64,000 nt of DNA from Cryptomeria japonica (lineage: Eukaryota; Streptophyta; Pinopsida; Cupressales; Cupressaceae), in contig NC_081411.1 in assembly GCF_030272615.1 (NCBI RefSeq), positions 42,459,140 through 42,523,139 on the forward strand. Direction: 5' to 3'. The notes below the pieces were generated by a model. It saw only the letters and a program-made list of their open reading frames with translations. It did not search any database and was not told the DNA's origin. Made by a program: the position numbers and the translations under genes. This document shows, piece by piece, positions 46,727-59,119 of this stretch. The first letter of the stretch is position 1. The number at the start of each line of letters is the position of its first letter.

Positions 46727-48204
46727 CGTGTGTGGGAAAAGTGGTGCAAATAAATAGAAAATTTAGTTTCAAAAAGGGTCCACACACCAATGGGACTCTT
46801 GGTGCAAGTTATGGAGCTATATTTAATAGCTTAACTCCCCTAAGGATGTTCCATTGTTCTCTATCTCACATGATCCCTCAAGTCAATGCCTTTTCTCTAA
46901 GACCACTGAGCAAAGTGACTTCAGGAATGACAACTCCAAGAATGAAGGATGTTTGATCAACTTTATATGAATGTATTCCTAATCATGCATGATATTAAAT
47001 ATAATATGGTTTAAACTAGCATGAATATGATGATAAGATAAAAAATTAGTAAAACCTATCCTAACATGATATACTAGTCTAATATGAGTGTGATATGATG
47101 ATGGAAATGCTTCTTAAAATGCTTATTAAGATGATTTCTATTTAAAGAGAGGCTAAATGCTTGATTTAAAAATGATTATAGATTAAATGCATGAAACTTG
47201 GATATACCTAGTAAAATTTTTATAAGTTTGATACTATAGACTTGAATTATGAAAATCAGAGAATGAGAGCTCTATTTATAGGAAAAATAGAGCAATGGAT
47301 GGTCAAGATTGGATAATCTTAGCAAGGGCCAGGATTGAAAGTTATCAATCCATGTTCACAATTCTCACCAATGAAATGGTGACAATTGTCAACAAAAGAC
47401 TGCTTGAGAGGAGATGTAAGAAGCATTAAATGCTTGAGAAGACATTATGGTTACCTCGGGAGGTAATTAGAGTTAAGGTTAGGTTAGGGTTATCCATTGG
47501 ATAAAGCTTTTACCCAAAGGATAAACTCTTGTGCAAGGGTTAAAGGAATAACCATGGTCAAAGCAATGAATACTTGATGAGACCCTTGGGTTAGATGAAG
47601 GTTGAGTTAGAGAGAAATTCTCTAATTATGCAAGAAGGTTGAGTTAACCATTAATGGTTATGAAGACTTTAAAGGTTAACTTGTTGAAGACAAAGCCTTT
47701 AATGGTTTTCAAAGACTTTGAGGGTTTGAGAAGTGACTTACCTTTTCTTAGGGATGTGACAATATTTAGGAGATGGATTAGGGTAAATTAGAAGTTATTA
47801 GAAGAATCTAGAAGGGGGGTTAGAGAGGCAAGTGGGAGATGTAGGATTTTGCAAGTGGATGGAGGAGAATTTTAATTAAAATAAATTACTTTATTTCAAC
47901 AAAAATAGATGCAACTTGCATAAACACAAGTGGGTAATTAAAATAAATAGATTAGATTTATTTATTTGCAAGGATTAATTTAATCAAATGTAAATTTAAT
48001 TAAAAAGAGAGAAAGGGGAATTAATTAAATAAAGTAAATTATTTAATTAAAGGCTATGGAAGGATTAGGTGAACTTAATTAAATAAATTGAGTAATTCAT
48101 TTAATCAAATAGATGAATATGAATAATTTAATTAAATAGAGGAATGAGGTTAAAATGAATATTAAATATTCACTTAGGAAAGAGGTCAGATTTATATGTC
48201 TACA
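46727..48204 (-). repeat. Element C 3' LTR
   Basis: 1,478 bp. Near its start on the minus strand lie AT-rich inverted repeats (47870-48190). A TATA box (CTATAAATAG, minus) is at about 47271-47281. The non-coding stretch 46757-46956 happens to be open in frame with the Copia-1 piece before it, but is LTR sequence. Confidence 0.9.
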
Positions 48205-48326
48205 TTTTGCCCCCCTTTCAAGTGACGTGTGTGCACATGTTGATTCAAAGAAAAAAATTTCGGGTATGATGTATGTGTCGAAATGTCGGTATGATGCCTC
48301 AGATTTGATGAATGATATTGATGATG
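48205..48326 (-). other. Element C internal region, 122 bp
   Basis: Contains the polypurine tract next to the 3' LTR. On the PBS side (48300-48326) the minus strand reads TCATCAATATCATTCATC, which is not a recognisable tRNA-complementary site. Nothing else fits in this space. Confidence 0.75.
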
Positions 48327-49195
48327 CATGTGTGCGAGAAAAGTGGTGCAAAGAAATGGAAAATTCGGTTTCAATAAGGTCCACACACCAATGGGACTCT
48401 TGGTGCAAGTTATGGAGCTATATTGAATAGCTCAACTCCCCAAGGGATGTTCCATTGTTCTCTATCTCATAGGATCCCTCAAGTCAATGCCTTTTCTCTC
48501 AGATAACTGAGAATAGTGACTTCAGGAATGACAACTCCAAGAATGAGGGATATTTGATCAACTTACTATGAATGCATTCCTAGTTATGCATGATATTAAA
48601 TCTAATATGATTTAAACTAGCATGGATATGATGATAAGATAAAAGATTAGTAAAACCTATCCTAACATGATATACTATCCTAATATGAGTATGCTATGAT
48701 ATTGGAAATGCTTCTTAAAATGATTATTAAGATGATTTCTATTCAAAGAGAGGCTGAATGCTTGATTTAAAAATGATTATAGATTAAATGCATGAAACTT
48801 AGATATATTTAGCAAAATGTCTATAAGTTTGATACTAAAGACTTGGATTATGAAAATGAGAGAATGAGAGCTCTATTTATAGGAAAAATAGGGCAATGGA
48901 TGGTCAAGATTGGATAATCTTAACAAGGGCCATGATTGAAAGTTATCAATCCATGTTCACAATTCTCACCAATGAAATGGTGACAATTGTCAACAAAATA
49001 ATGCTTGAGATGAGATGTAAGAAGCATTAAATGCTTGAGAAGACATTATAGCTACCTCGAGAGGTAAGGGTTAAGGTTAGGTTAGGGTTGTCCATTGGAT
49101 AAAGCTTTTACCCAAAGGATAAACTCTTGTGCAAGGGTTAAAGGAATAATCATGGTCAAAGCAATGAATGCTTGATGAGACCCTTAGGTTAGATG

Positions 49196-50254
49196 TGTTA
49201 GGTCCCGAAGACAACTGAGAGGGGGGGGTGAATCAGTTGTCAAATGAATTCAAACCAAAAATCAATTAATCAACTTAATGTTTAATACCGGTAAACCAGT
49301 TAAGTGTGCCGGTAGACAATGCTAATAGTAAATTCTTATACCGGTAAGTATTAATGTATGAAACATAAACATAAAGTCATCCACAACACATAACACCAAT
49401 ATTTGTACGTGGAAACCCTCTAAGGGGAAAAACCACGGTGGGAAACCTTACCCACAATCAGATGATACTACTGTAGATAGTAAGTGTACATAAATGGGGT
49501 CTGCACATGCAAAAAGGCCAACAACCTAGAGCTCACCGCTCAATCACAAAATGAGAGTCACACTGACTACAGTTGGATGGTTAAATCCAATAAGAATGTG
49601 CTGCACAAAATAGCATCTTCATATGCTGGATTCAATACCGGTGTAATGCTGATATGCTTATACAAAAACCTAGCTTCACCTTCAAATGATGTCTTCGTGT
49701 ATACCTCTGCTTAATCTCGCATATACCTTCACTCAATTCTTTTTCACATTCCACACTTGATCTTACAAATAAGATCTTACATTTATACCATAACCTAAGA
49801 CCAATTTTAGTAGGTCGGCTCTACAAGATATTGCAATAAAATCATTTTACAAATAATATAATATCCGATGCAATAACCGATTAAACATGTTGGCTTAATG
49901 CATTTACATCAATAATAAATCATCTTCATAGCGTGCCATGCTGATCTAGAAAAGATAATATTGCTGGTGTAACCCTAGATAACCTGGACCTATTTGCCGG
50001 TAAAAGAAAATATGCAAATATGAATATACCAATGATTAATTCTTCAAAACAAAGTGTCCACATGATGTCTTTGACATTATCAAGTGTCTTCCATATCATT
50101 CCAGGTACTGGTGAATATTATATCCTGCCGGTGAACCATATACCAGTAACTATGCAATAGTTACTTGCTTGCCGATGAATGTTGCTGGATCTCCAAAGTG
50201 CTTGTTTTTAGTAGGTGTTGACATCAATGACAAAGCCATACCAAAATACCAACA
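49196..50254 (-). repeat. Copia-2 3' LTR
   Basis: Minus strand starts at 50254 TGTTGGTATTTTGG and ends ...CGGGACCTAACA at 49196. A G-run of 9 (plus strand) near 49223 is longer in the other LTR. The open frame 49484-49714 occurs in both LTRs (also 55112-55342) and is not a gene. Confidence 0.95.
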
Positions 50255-50607
50255 ATCTCCCCCTTTGACATTGATGGCAACACAAGATGGAAAAACCATC
50301 AAAGTGCCAAAACAGAAATGCCAAACACCAAAAACCAACAATCTCCTAAACAACAATTTCTCCCCTTGGGAGCAACATGTGTTTATCCAAAGATTAATCT
50401 CTATCTCTCCTCAAAAGATAATATGTTTTTCCATAGATATCTCTCCCCCTTTGACATCAAATGCCAAAGTTACAAAAATCAAGTTCATACAAAATACCAA
50501 TCAATTCAATATACTAACTACTCCCCCTGAGAAGTAGCTTCCTCATCAAAGACCAGAGTAAAAGATTTGTCTTTTAATTCTGCCGGTTGATGACAATCAT
50601 CAACTGT
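50255..50607 (-). other. Copia-2 3' untranslated region with purine boxes
   Basis: Polypurine tract CAAAGGGGGAGATTG (minus) next to the LTR. Further GGGGGAG boxes near 50449-50456 and 50521-50528. Confidence 0.75.
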
Positions 50608-53600
50608 CTAAGTTTCTACCGGTGGTGGTATGACTCCAAGCTGATCTCTGAGATATTCAAAAGTCTCCTTAGGAAAAGGTTTTGTGAAAATATCCGCAAG
50701 TTGTTCTTTAGTATTCACATAAACCAGTTTTATCTCCTTTTCTTCAACTTTTTCCCTTAGAAAATTCAGTTTGATAGAAACATGTTTTGTTTTAGAATGT
50801 AATACCGGATTCTTAGATATATCAATTGCTGCAGTGTTATCACAATAAATAGTAATAGGTTCCTTGCATTTTACCTTTATGTCTTTCAACATTTGCTTAA
50901 GCCATAGTACCTGTGTACAGTTAGTTGTTGCTGCAACATATTCTGATTCTGCTATTGATAAAGATGTACAACTCTGTTTCTTACTCAACCAAGAAACTAA
51001 TCTCTTTCCAAGAAAGAATGCTCCTCCAGTGGTGCTTTTTCTATCATCCACATCTCCTGCCCAATTTGCATCTGTGTATGTACATAGATCAAAATTTTCA
51101 TCTCTAGGATACCATAATCCAAGATTTGTTGTGCCTTGTAAGCACTGGAAAATCCTTTTTACTGCTGATTCATGATTTTCCCTAGGATTACTTTGAAATC
51201 TAGAAACAATACATACTGCATTCATAATATCAGGCCTGGTTTGTGTCAAATACAGTAAACCTCCTATCATAGATTTGTATCTAGTTGGATTAACAGGTGT
51301 AGATTCATCCCTTTGAGATAATTTGTCATTTGTAGTCATAGGTGTGCTTACCGGTTTAGAGTTCTCCATCCCAAATTTCTTTAGTAATTCTTTCAAGTAC
51401 TTGGATTGACTCAAAAATATACCTTTATCAGTCTGTGAAATCTGCAATCCTAAAAAGAATTTTATTTCTCCAATCATAGACATTTCAAATTCTTGCTGCA
51501 TTTTAATAGAAAATTCCTTACATAATCCATCTTCTCCTCCAAAGATTATATCATCAACAAATACTTCAATAATCAAGATGTCATCATTATTTATTTTGTA
51601 ATATAAATTGCTATCTGCATTTCCTTTAGTAAAACCAATCTTTAAAAGATACTTATCCAACCTTGCATACTAAGCTCTTGGGGCTTGTTTTAATCCATAC
51701 AGAGCTTTTCTTAACCTGCAAACCATATCATTGTCATCTATCAAGGAAAATCCATCAGGTTGTTCAATATATACTTCCTCTTCAATATCTCCATTCAAAA
51801 ATGCACATTTAATATCCATTTGATAAACTTTGTAGTCCTTGTGAGCTGCAAAAGCCAAGAATAATCCGACTGCCTCAATTCTGGCTACCAGTGCAAAGGT
51901 TTCATTGAAATCAACTCCTTCTTTCTAAGAATATCCCTTAAACACTAGTCTTTCTTTATTTCTGACAACCTTACCATCTTCATTAAGTTTGTTTCTAAAT
52001 ACCCATTTGGTTCCAATTACATTTTTATCTTTAGGCCGGGGAACTAATGTCCAAGTATTATTTTTCTCAATTTGTCCTAATTCTTCGTCCATAGCTTTAA
52101 TCCGAAATTTATCTTCACATGCCTCATTGATAGATGATGGTTCAATTTGAGAAATAAGACATACCTCTTCATTTGCCAATCTTCCTCTTGTCATAACTCC
52201 TTTAAATTTGTTTCCAATTATCTGATCTTCAAAATGATTCAATCTTGCATATCGGGATGTCTTAGTATGCTGTTGTTCTTCAATTACTGTGGAATTCGCT
52301 GATGATACCGGGGTAACTGGATCTTCATTCTATACCAGTGGATTCAGTGTAGGTTCATTTGTCACAATTTCTATTGCTGGTTCAGAGTCTATATACCTTG
52401 AAGTTCCTCTGAATTGTTCATCAATCTTTACATTTGTACTCTCAACAATTTTCTGCAATCTCTTATTAAAACATCTATATGCCTTGCTCTTAGATGAATA
52501 ACCAAGAAATATTCCTTCATCACTTCTAGGATCAAATTTTCTAATATACTCATCTCTTCTAATATAACATTTACTTCCAAAAATTCTGAAATACTTAAGA
52601 GTAGGAGTATTAACAAACCATAGTTCATGAGGGGTCTTACCAGTTTCACCTTTGATGTGAAATTTGTTGAATGTATAGACAGTAGTGCTAACTGCCTCTC
52701 TTCAATACACATGTGGTAGATTTTCTTCTGATAACATACTTCTTCCTGCATCCAAGATAGTTCTGTTTTTCCTTTCAACAACTCCATTCTGCTGTGGTGT
52801 CTGAGGTGCTGATAACTGTCTTTTGATTCCATTCACTTCACATAATGTATTAAAGTCCTTAGATGTGAATTATCCTCCTTGATCTGATCTTAAACATTTG
52901 ATTTTCTTACCGGTTTCATTCTCAACCATTGCTTTGAATAGTTTGATCTTCCCAAGTGCTTCTGATTTTTCTTTGAGAAAAGTAACCCAACACATTCTAG
53001 AATAATCATCAATAATTAGCATGAAATATCTATCACCTTGTAAGCTTTTAGTTCTAGCTGGACCACATAAATCAGTGTGAATCAAATCAAGAGCATTATT
53101 GGATTTTTCTGGAATACTTTTGAAACTAGCTCTAAGTTGTTTTCCAAATTGACATTCCTTACAAATTGTATTCAGAGGTTTCACAATTTTAGGTAGATCT
53201 CTAACTGCCTTAGAAGTACTGATTTTTACCATGTAATCAAAGTTTACATGACATAGTCTCATATGCCATAAGCAACTTTCATCTATATGTGCAATCAAGC
53301 ATGCCTTTTCACTGTTATTCAAATGAAAGATATTACCTCTAGTTTGATTACCGGTTGCAATTTCCAAACTAGTTCTATTCATGATTTTGCATTTTCCATT
53401 CTTAAATTGTAACTGAAATCCTTTCTCAACTAATTGACCAACACTTAAAAGATTATGCTTTAATCCTTCAACATAGTAGACATTGTCAATGTTATGCTTA
53501 CCATCAAGAGATATTGAACCTTTACCTTTGATTGAATAGGTTTTGTCATCTCCAAATCTTACTAAACCTCCATTGTATTCTTGAAAGTTCAAGAATTTAC

Positions 53601-54762
53601 CTTTGTCTCCAGTCATGTGATGTGAGCATCCTGAGTCAATGATCCATTCATCCTTTGCTTCAACTTTGGCTGCTAGGGCTTGTTCTACCGGTTGAGTAGT
53701 AGGTGCTAGTTGATCCTCTGTTATAGCAACAAAAACCCATCTATTGTCTATTGGATCCTCATTAGAATCATCAGTCACACCTTCATCAACAATGTAACAG
53801 GATTTTTCTTTGTTCTTCTTAAATCTGTATCTCTGATATTCAGGATTAGGCTTGTATGTTCTTCTAGCTTCTTCTCTTAGTCTAGCATGTCTATCAGGGC
53901 ATCTCGAAGCCATATGACCAATCTTATTGCAGTTAAAACATTTAAAGGGTGCTTTACCTTCACACATACTTCCAAGTGGACCGTTTGGCATTTTTTTTGC
54001 AAATAGTGCTTCAAGTTCTTCAAGCTCTTCATTCTCCTTCCTATTTTCTTCAAGTTCTCTTGCATAAAAGGCTTTCCAGTCTGATTTGTCAAATGATGGA
54101 GCATATGATGTTGATGCTTTAAAGGCCAAATCAGTTTTTATAGTAGCAACAGGACCAAATTCCTCAATTTCAAAGGCTGAAAGTTTTCCAATCAATGTAT
54201 CCTTAGTTACTGATGTATTAGGCATTGTTCTCAACTCAATTATAGTAGTAACCTTCATTTTATATGCCGGTGGTAATCCTCTTAAGATTTTTGAAACAAT
54301 TTCATCCTCACTCAGGGTTCCTCCACAACATTTAATACCCAAAACAATTTCATTTACTCTTTCCATAAAAGCAAAAATCCTTTCATCTTCTTCCATTTTC
54401 AGATGTTCATACCTGACTCGGAAGCTTTCAAGTTTTGCAATCTTGACTGTGGAATCTCCTTCATTTAGTGTTTCCAAATGATCTCAAATAGCTTTAGCAG
54501 TAGACCTATCTGATAATCCCATGATTTGTTGATCTGATAATGCACTCAAAAGTGTTTCTCTTGCTTTGCAATCATTCTCCTCATCTTTAGCTAAGGTAGT
54601 TGGAGCAGTCTGACTAGCTACAACAGCAGTATAACCATTCTTTCTCACTTCCCAAATGTCTTTACCGAAGCAATTCAGATGTGTCTCCATCCTGATCTTC
54701 CATATCCCATAGTTGGTTCCATCAAGTTTAAGATTGTCCTTCCTGAAGTAATTAGTAGACAT
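50608..54762 (-). pseudogene. Copia-2 gag-pol polyprotein
   Basis: Starts at 54762 (MSTNYFRKDNLKLDGTNYG). gag; CCHC knuckle CFNCNKIGHMASRC (about 53905-53945); protease DSGCSHHMTGD (about 53610-53640); pre-integrase LWHMRLCH (53250-53270); integrase HTDLCGPAR ... SDQGG; RT with FVDD (about 51548-51560) and YLTQTRPDI; RNase H (SWLSKKQSCTSLSIAESEY, about 50930-50985). Stops sit at 54481 (TGA in gag), 52867 (GAA-to-TAA in the integrase DQGGEF motif), near 52710 (TGG-to-TGA), near 51931 (TAG) and near 51671 (TGG-to-TAG). The last 350 codons (51660-50608) are intact. All catalytic residues I can see are kept. Confidence 0.93.
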
Positions 54763-54804
54763 TAGATCTCCTCAAGTTGTTAAACTTCTGCAAAAGAGGA
54801 CTAA

Positions 54805-54816
54805 GCTGTGATACCA
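54805..54816 (-). promoter_or_regulatory. Copia-2 primer-binding site
   Basis: Minus strand TGGTATCACAGC, two bases inside the 5' LTR; one mismatch to the usual initiator tRNA-Met site TGGTATCAGAGC. Confidence 0.85.
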
Positions 54817-54818
54817 AT

Positions 54819-55882
54819 TGTTAGGTCCCGGAGACAACTGAGAGGGGGGGGGGGGGTGAATCAGTTGTCAAATGAATTCAAACCAAAAATCAATTAATCA
54901 ACTTAATGCTTAATATCGGTAAACCAGTTAAGTGTGTCCGTAGACAGTGCTAACAGTAAATTGCTATACCGATAAGTATTAATGCATGAAACATAAACAT
55001 AAAGTCATCCACAACACATAACACCAATATTTGTACGTGGAAACCCTCTAAGGGGAAAAACCATGGTGGGAAACCTTACCCACAATCAGATGATACTACT
55101 ATAGATAGTAAGTGTACATAAATGGGGTCTGCACATGTAGAAAGGCCAATAGCCTAGAGTTCACTGCTCAATCACAAAATGAGAGTCACACTGACTACAG
55201 TTGGATGGTTAAATCCAATAAGAATGTACTGCACAAAATAGCATCTTCATATGTTGGATTCAGTACCGGTGTAATGTTGATATGCTTATACAAAAACCTA
55301 GCTTCACCTTCAAATGATGTCTTTGTGTATACCTCTGCTTAATCTCGCATATACCTTCACTCAATTATTTTTTGCATTCCACACTTGATCTTACAAATAA
55401 GATCTTACATTTATACCATAACCTAAGACCAATTTTAGTAGGTCGGCTCTACAAGATATTACAATAAAACCATTTTACAAACAATATAGTATCCGATGCA
55501 ATAACCAATTAAACATGTTAGCTTAATGCATTTACATCAATAATAAATCATCTTCATAGTGTGCCATGCTGATCTGGAAAAGATAATCCTGTCGGTGTAA
55601 CCCTAGATAACCTGGACCTATTTGTTGGTAAAAGCAAATATGCAAATATGAATATACCAATGATTAATTATTCAAAACAAAGTGTTCACATGATGTCTTC
55701 GACATTATTAAGTGTCTTCCATATCATTCCAGGTACCGGTGAACATTATATCCTGTCGGTGAACCATATACCAGTAACTGTGCAATAGTTACTTGCTTGC
55801 CGATGAATGTTGCTGGATCTCCAAAGTGCTTGTTTTCAGTAGGTGTTGACATCAATGACAAAACCATACCAAAATACCAACA
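54819..55882 (-). repeat. Copia-2 5' LTR
   Basis: 1,064 bp, 5 bp longer than its partner mainly because of a longer G-run (gggggggggggg near 54845). Many differences from the other copy are CCGG to TCGG or CCAG, as expected from methylated CpG decay. Confidence 0.95.
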
Positions 55883-56501
55883 AGATGAGGGTTGAGTTAG
55901 AGAGAAAGTCTCTAATCATGCAAGAAGGTTGAGTTAACCATTAATGGTTATGAAGACTTTAAAGGTTAACTTGTTGAAGACATAAAGCCTTTAATGGTTT
56001 TCAAAGACTTTGAGGGTTTGAGAAGTGACTTCCCTTTGCTTAGGGATGTGACAATATTTAGGAGATGGATTAGGATAAATTAGAAGTGATTGGAAGAATC
56101 TAGAAGGGGGGTTAGAGAGGCAAGTGGGAGATGTAGGATTTTGCAAGTGGATGGAGGGGAATTTTAATTAAAATAAATTAGTTTATTTCAATAAAAATAG
56201 ATGCAACTTGCATAAATACAAGTGGGGAATTAAAATAAATAGATTAGATTTATTTATTTGCAAGGATTAATTTAATCAAATGTAAATTTAATTAAAAAGA
56301 GAGAAAGGGGAATTAATTAAATAAAGTAATTTATTTAATTAAAGGCTATGGAAGGATTAGGTGAACTTAATTAAATAAATTGAGTAATTCATTTAATCAA
56401 ATAAATGAATATGAAGAATTTAATTAAATAGAGGAATGGGGTTAAAATGAATATTAAATATTCACTTAGGAAAGTGGTGAAATTTATACGTCTACATAAG
56501 G

Positions 56502-57684
56502 AATGACAATTGGGAAAGTAAGTTAGAACTTCTTTTAAGAGAAAACATGATAAATCTAATTTTGTTCTTGATCTAATTCATACTGACTTATGTGGTCCAA
56601 TAAGGACCAGAAGCTTTCAAGGTGATAGGTACTTCATTCTAATAATTGATGATTAATCTAGAATGGTGTGGGTGACTTTTCTAAGGGAGAAGTTTGAAGC
56701 TTTTAAGAAATTCAAGATCTTTAAAGCAAAGGTAGAAACTAAAACTGGACTAAAAATCAAATGTCTAAGATCAGATCAAGGCGGTGAGTTCACTTCTCAT
56801 AAATTTAACAGTTATTGTGAGACAAATGGGATTAGGAGACAATTATTAGCAGCTTGGACTCCTCAGCAGAATGGAGTAGTGGAAAGGAAGAATAAAACCA
56901 TTTTGGATACAACAAGAACCATGATGATGGAAGCCAAATTGCCTCACATCTACTAGAGAGAAGCAGTAAGTACAACAATCTACACATTCAACAGCGTTCA
57001 TATCAAAGGTGAAACTGATAAGACTCCTTATGAATTATGGTTTGGACATACACCTATTGTTAAATATTTTAGGATTTTTGGAAGTAAATGTTATATCAAA
57101 AGGGATGACTCAATTGGGAAGTTTGATCCTAGATGTGATGAAGGTATATTTCTTGGATATTCTAATCAGAGAAAAGCATATAGATGTTATAACAAAAGAT
57201 TGTAGAAAATTGTAGAGAGCGCAAATGTGAAAGTGGATGAGCAATACAAAAATCAGTCTATATCATATGATAAGGAACCGACACTGAAAATGATCATAAC
57301 TGAACTGACACTACCTCAATCGGTACAAGACATTGAGATAGTTACTCCGGAACAATTAGAAAATTCAACTGTGACTGATGATCAGATCAGTGAACCTGAA
57401 GTTCAGAAGACTCCAAGGTATATAAGATTAAATCATTCTGAAGATTAAATCATTGGAGATAGGAACAAGGGAGTTATGACAAGAATAAGACTAGCAAATG
57501 AAGAGGTATGTCTTATTTCTCAAGTTGAACCAGCATCTTTTATTGAAGCTTGTAAAGATAAACATTGGTTAAAGGCTATGGAAGATGAATTAGACCAGAT
57601 AGAGAAAAATGAGACTTGGACTTTAGTTCCTCAACCTAAAAATAAGAATGTTATTAGAACTAAATGGGTTTTTAGAAATAAACT
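56502..57684 (+). pseudogene. Copia-1 pol, part 3 (integrase and RT start)
   Basis: Resumes the integrase after element C: LIHTDLCGPIRT, then IIDD and a stop, WVTFLREK, SDQGGEFTSHKF and QQNGVVERKN give the D, D and E residues. A TAG near 56955 replaces the Trp of the Y-W-REA motif, as a TGA does in Copia-2. Then the linker (LWFGHTPIVKYFRIFGSKCY) and the RT start (WTLVPQPKNKNVIRTKWVFRNK). LARD-D interrupts at 57684. Confidence 0.9.
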
Positions 57685-58043
57685 TGTTAATGTTTGTAGC
57701 TTCAGTCGTATGATCATTTAGAATACATATAATATATGTTGATTAATAATAATATATTATTATGTTATATTATATTATTATTAATCATATGAAATTTAAT
57801 ATTCAATATTAATCTATTATATTATTCTAAATTAATAATTGATTGATGAAACATTATAATATTGATTAAATTATTATAATTAAAGGAGAGACATGTCCGT
57901 TCAAGGACATGCCTCTCCAAAGGAATATATATAGTATAATGTTATTCAATTTGAGAACACATAGAATTCCAAGAATGCAAGTATCAGATTGAATCAGATA
58001 TATACATTAAAATACATCCAATAAAAATCTGAGAAAATCAACA
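57685..58043 (+). repeat. LARD-D 5' LTR
   Basis: 359 bp, very AT-rich, including inverted repeats (taatataatatattatta types). A TATA-like aatatatatagtata lies near 57924-57938, after the palindromic phrase gacatgtccgttcaaggacatgcctc. Confidence 0.95.
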
Positions 58044-58055
58044 TGGTATCAGAGC
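58044..58055 (+). promoter_or_regulatory. LARD-D primer-binding site
   Basis: tggtatcagagc: a perfect match to the usual initiator tRNA-Met site of plant copia elements. Confidence 0.92.
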
Positions 58056-59119
58056 TCAGGCCTGTGAAGTTTAATTTGGAGGTTGGAGAGGGTTGGAGAA
58101 TTCAGTTTTTTCTAGAATTTTCAGTCTGAAATATGCAATTGTACGGCCTTTGGTTGGCATCAAAATGAGGACTATAATATATGGATGGAAAGATCTGTGT
58201 TTCTAGTTTTCAAATATATTTATCTCATAAAATTTGATTCAGTTTTGTTCAAGATATGACGACTTTGGTGTAGGTCAATTGAAACCCTATCTAGGGTTAG
58301 CAGTTTTGGGAAAAATGTTATAACTTTTGTTTTAACCGTTGGATCTAGCTATAACTTGGAGGAAATGTTTGTAATTAGATTTTCTAACATCTCACTAAAG
58401 AGATTGGTTAAATTTGGTAAATTAAAAAAGTTATTAATGACTGTGTGTGGCAGATCATAATGAAAGTGTTGATCAAAATTATGAAAATGTTCTACATCAT
58501 TCAAAGGGAATTATGATGAGAGATGATTCATGCGTGATATTTCTTATATGGACTCACCTTATGAAAGGAAATTTTTTAAACTTAAGATAAGTATTCCATG
58601 TTTTATTAAGGCACATGAATTATTGAGTTTGTAATTTATGCTATAATATTGGCTAGTAAAATCTTGTATGCTTCTATCATTGGTATTTCTGTTCAAGATA
58701 ATTTAGTTTATGAGCTATTTGTAATCTCTCTCTGACATACCTTCAACATGAAAGCATAATAAAATTGAATTAAAGGGATAAATAAATTGATGCTTATAAA
58801 CAAATTGATGATTGAGACCAGATGCAGAGGGAGTCTGACATTTCAAAAGAGGACAAGAGATTGATACAAGAACTTGAGCTTCAGAGGGAGCAAATGGTTC
58901 AGTCAACTTGTGACAATTTCGATCATAGTGATTGAGAGGGATTTTCACTATTGAAGGTGAAACACTTATGAGGTAAAACTTGATTCAATTGATTATTATA
59001 CTAATGAAATCATTTAATGCCTTATGGGCCCTATGTAAATCATAAGGAAGTGACGACTTCCAAATGATTTCCACTTATATTTTTGAGGTTATTGGAAGGT
59101 GATGATCTTACAATAACTT
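58056..59119 (+). other. LARD-D interior, left part
   Basis: No recognisable gene. A short open stretch (58822-58935, 37 codons; DISKEDKRLIQELELQREQM) is Glu/Gln/Leu-rich and could be a remnant of a coiled-coil coding region, but is too short to call. Confidence 0.5.

Larger units (their letters stand above)
49196..55882 (-). mobile_element. Copia-2, near-complete Ty1/copia retrotransposon
   Basis: 6,687 bp with LTRs 49196-50254 and 54819-55882, a TSD agatg (49191-49195, 55883-55887), a PBS and a PPT, inserted in the right LTR of element C. gag-pol lies on the minus strand in essentially one frame, broken by a handful of stops. It is the best-preserved copia coding region in the window. Confidence 0.97.
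46727..56496 (-). mobile_element. Element C: gypsy-type LTR element with a 122-bp interior
   Basis: Flanked by taagg (46722-46726 and 56497-56501). The left LTR is 46727-48204 (1,478 bp). The right LTR is 48327-49195 plus 55888-56496, split by Copia-2 (1,478 bp after removing the insertion and one TSD copy). The orientation is minus, since each LTR starts TGTAGAC there and a polypurine tract (GAAAGGGGGGCAAAA, minus strand, 48205-48219) precedes the 3' LTR. The interior has no gag-pol. The LTR is related to solo LTR E. The outer end reads cgtgtgtggg / catgtgtgcg rather than a clean TG. Confidence 0.9.
48327..56496 (-). repeat. Element C 5' LTR, interrupted by Copia-2
   Basis: Two pieces, 48327-49195 and 55888-56496. 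They join at agatg into sequence collinear with the other LTR (cccttrggttagatgaaggttgag). It differs from the left LTR at a few percent of positions, including small indels. Confidence 0.9.

Noticed and set aside
49484-49714. 76-codon frame repeated at 55112-55342
   Set aside because: Same reason: it lies in both Copia-2 LTRs, and its similarity only reflects LTR identity.
52428-52832. 134-codon minus-strand frame within Copia-2
   Set aside because: Shifted frame relative to the integrase/linker reading; the correct frame, with stops, carries the known copia motifs.
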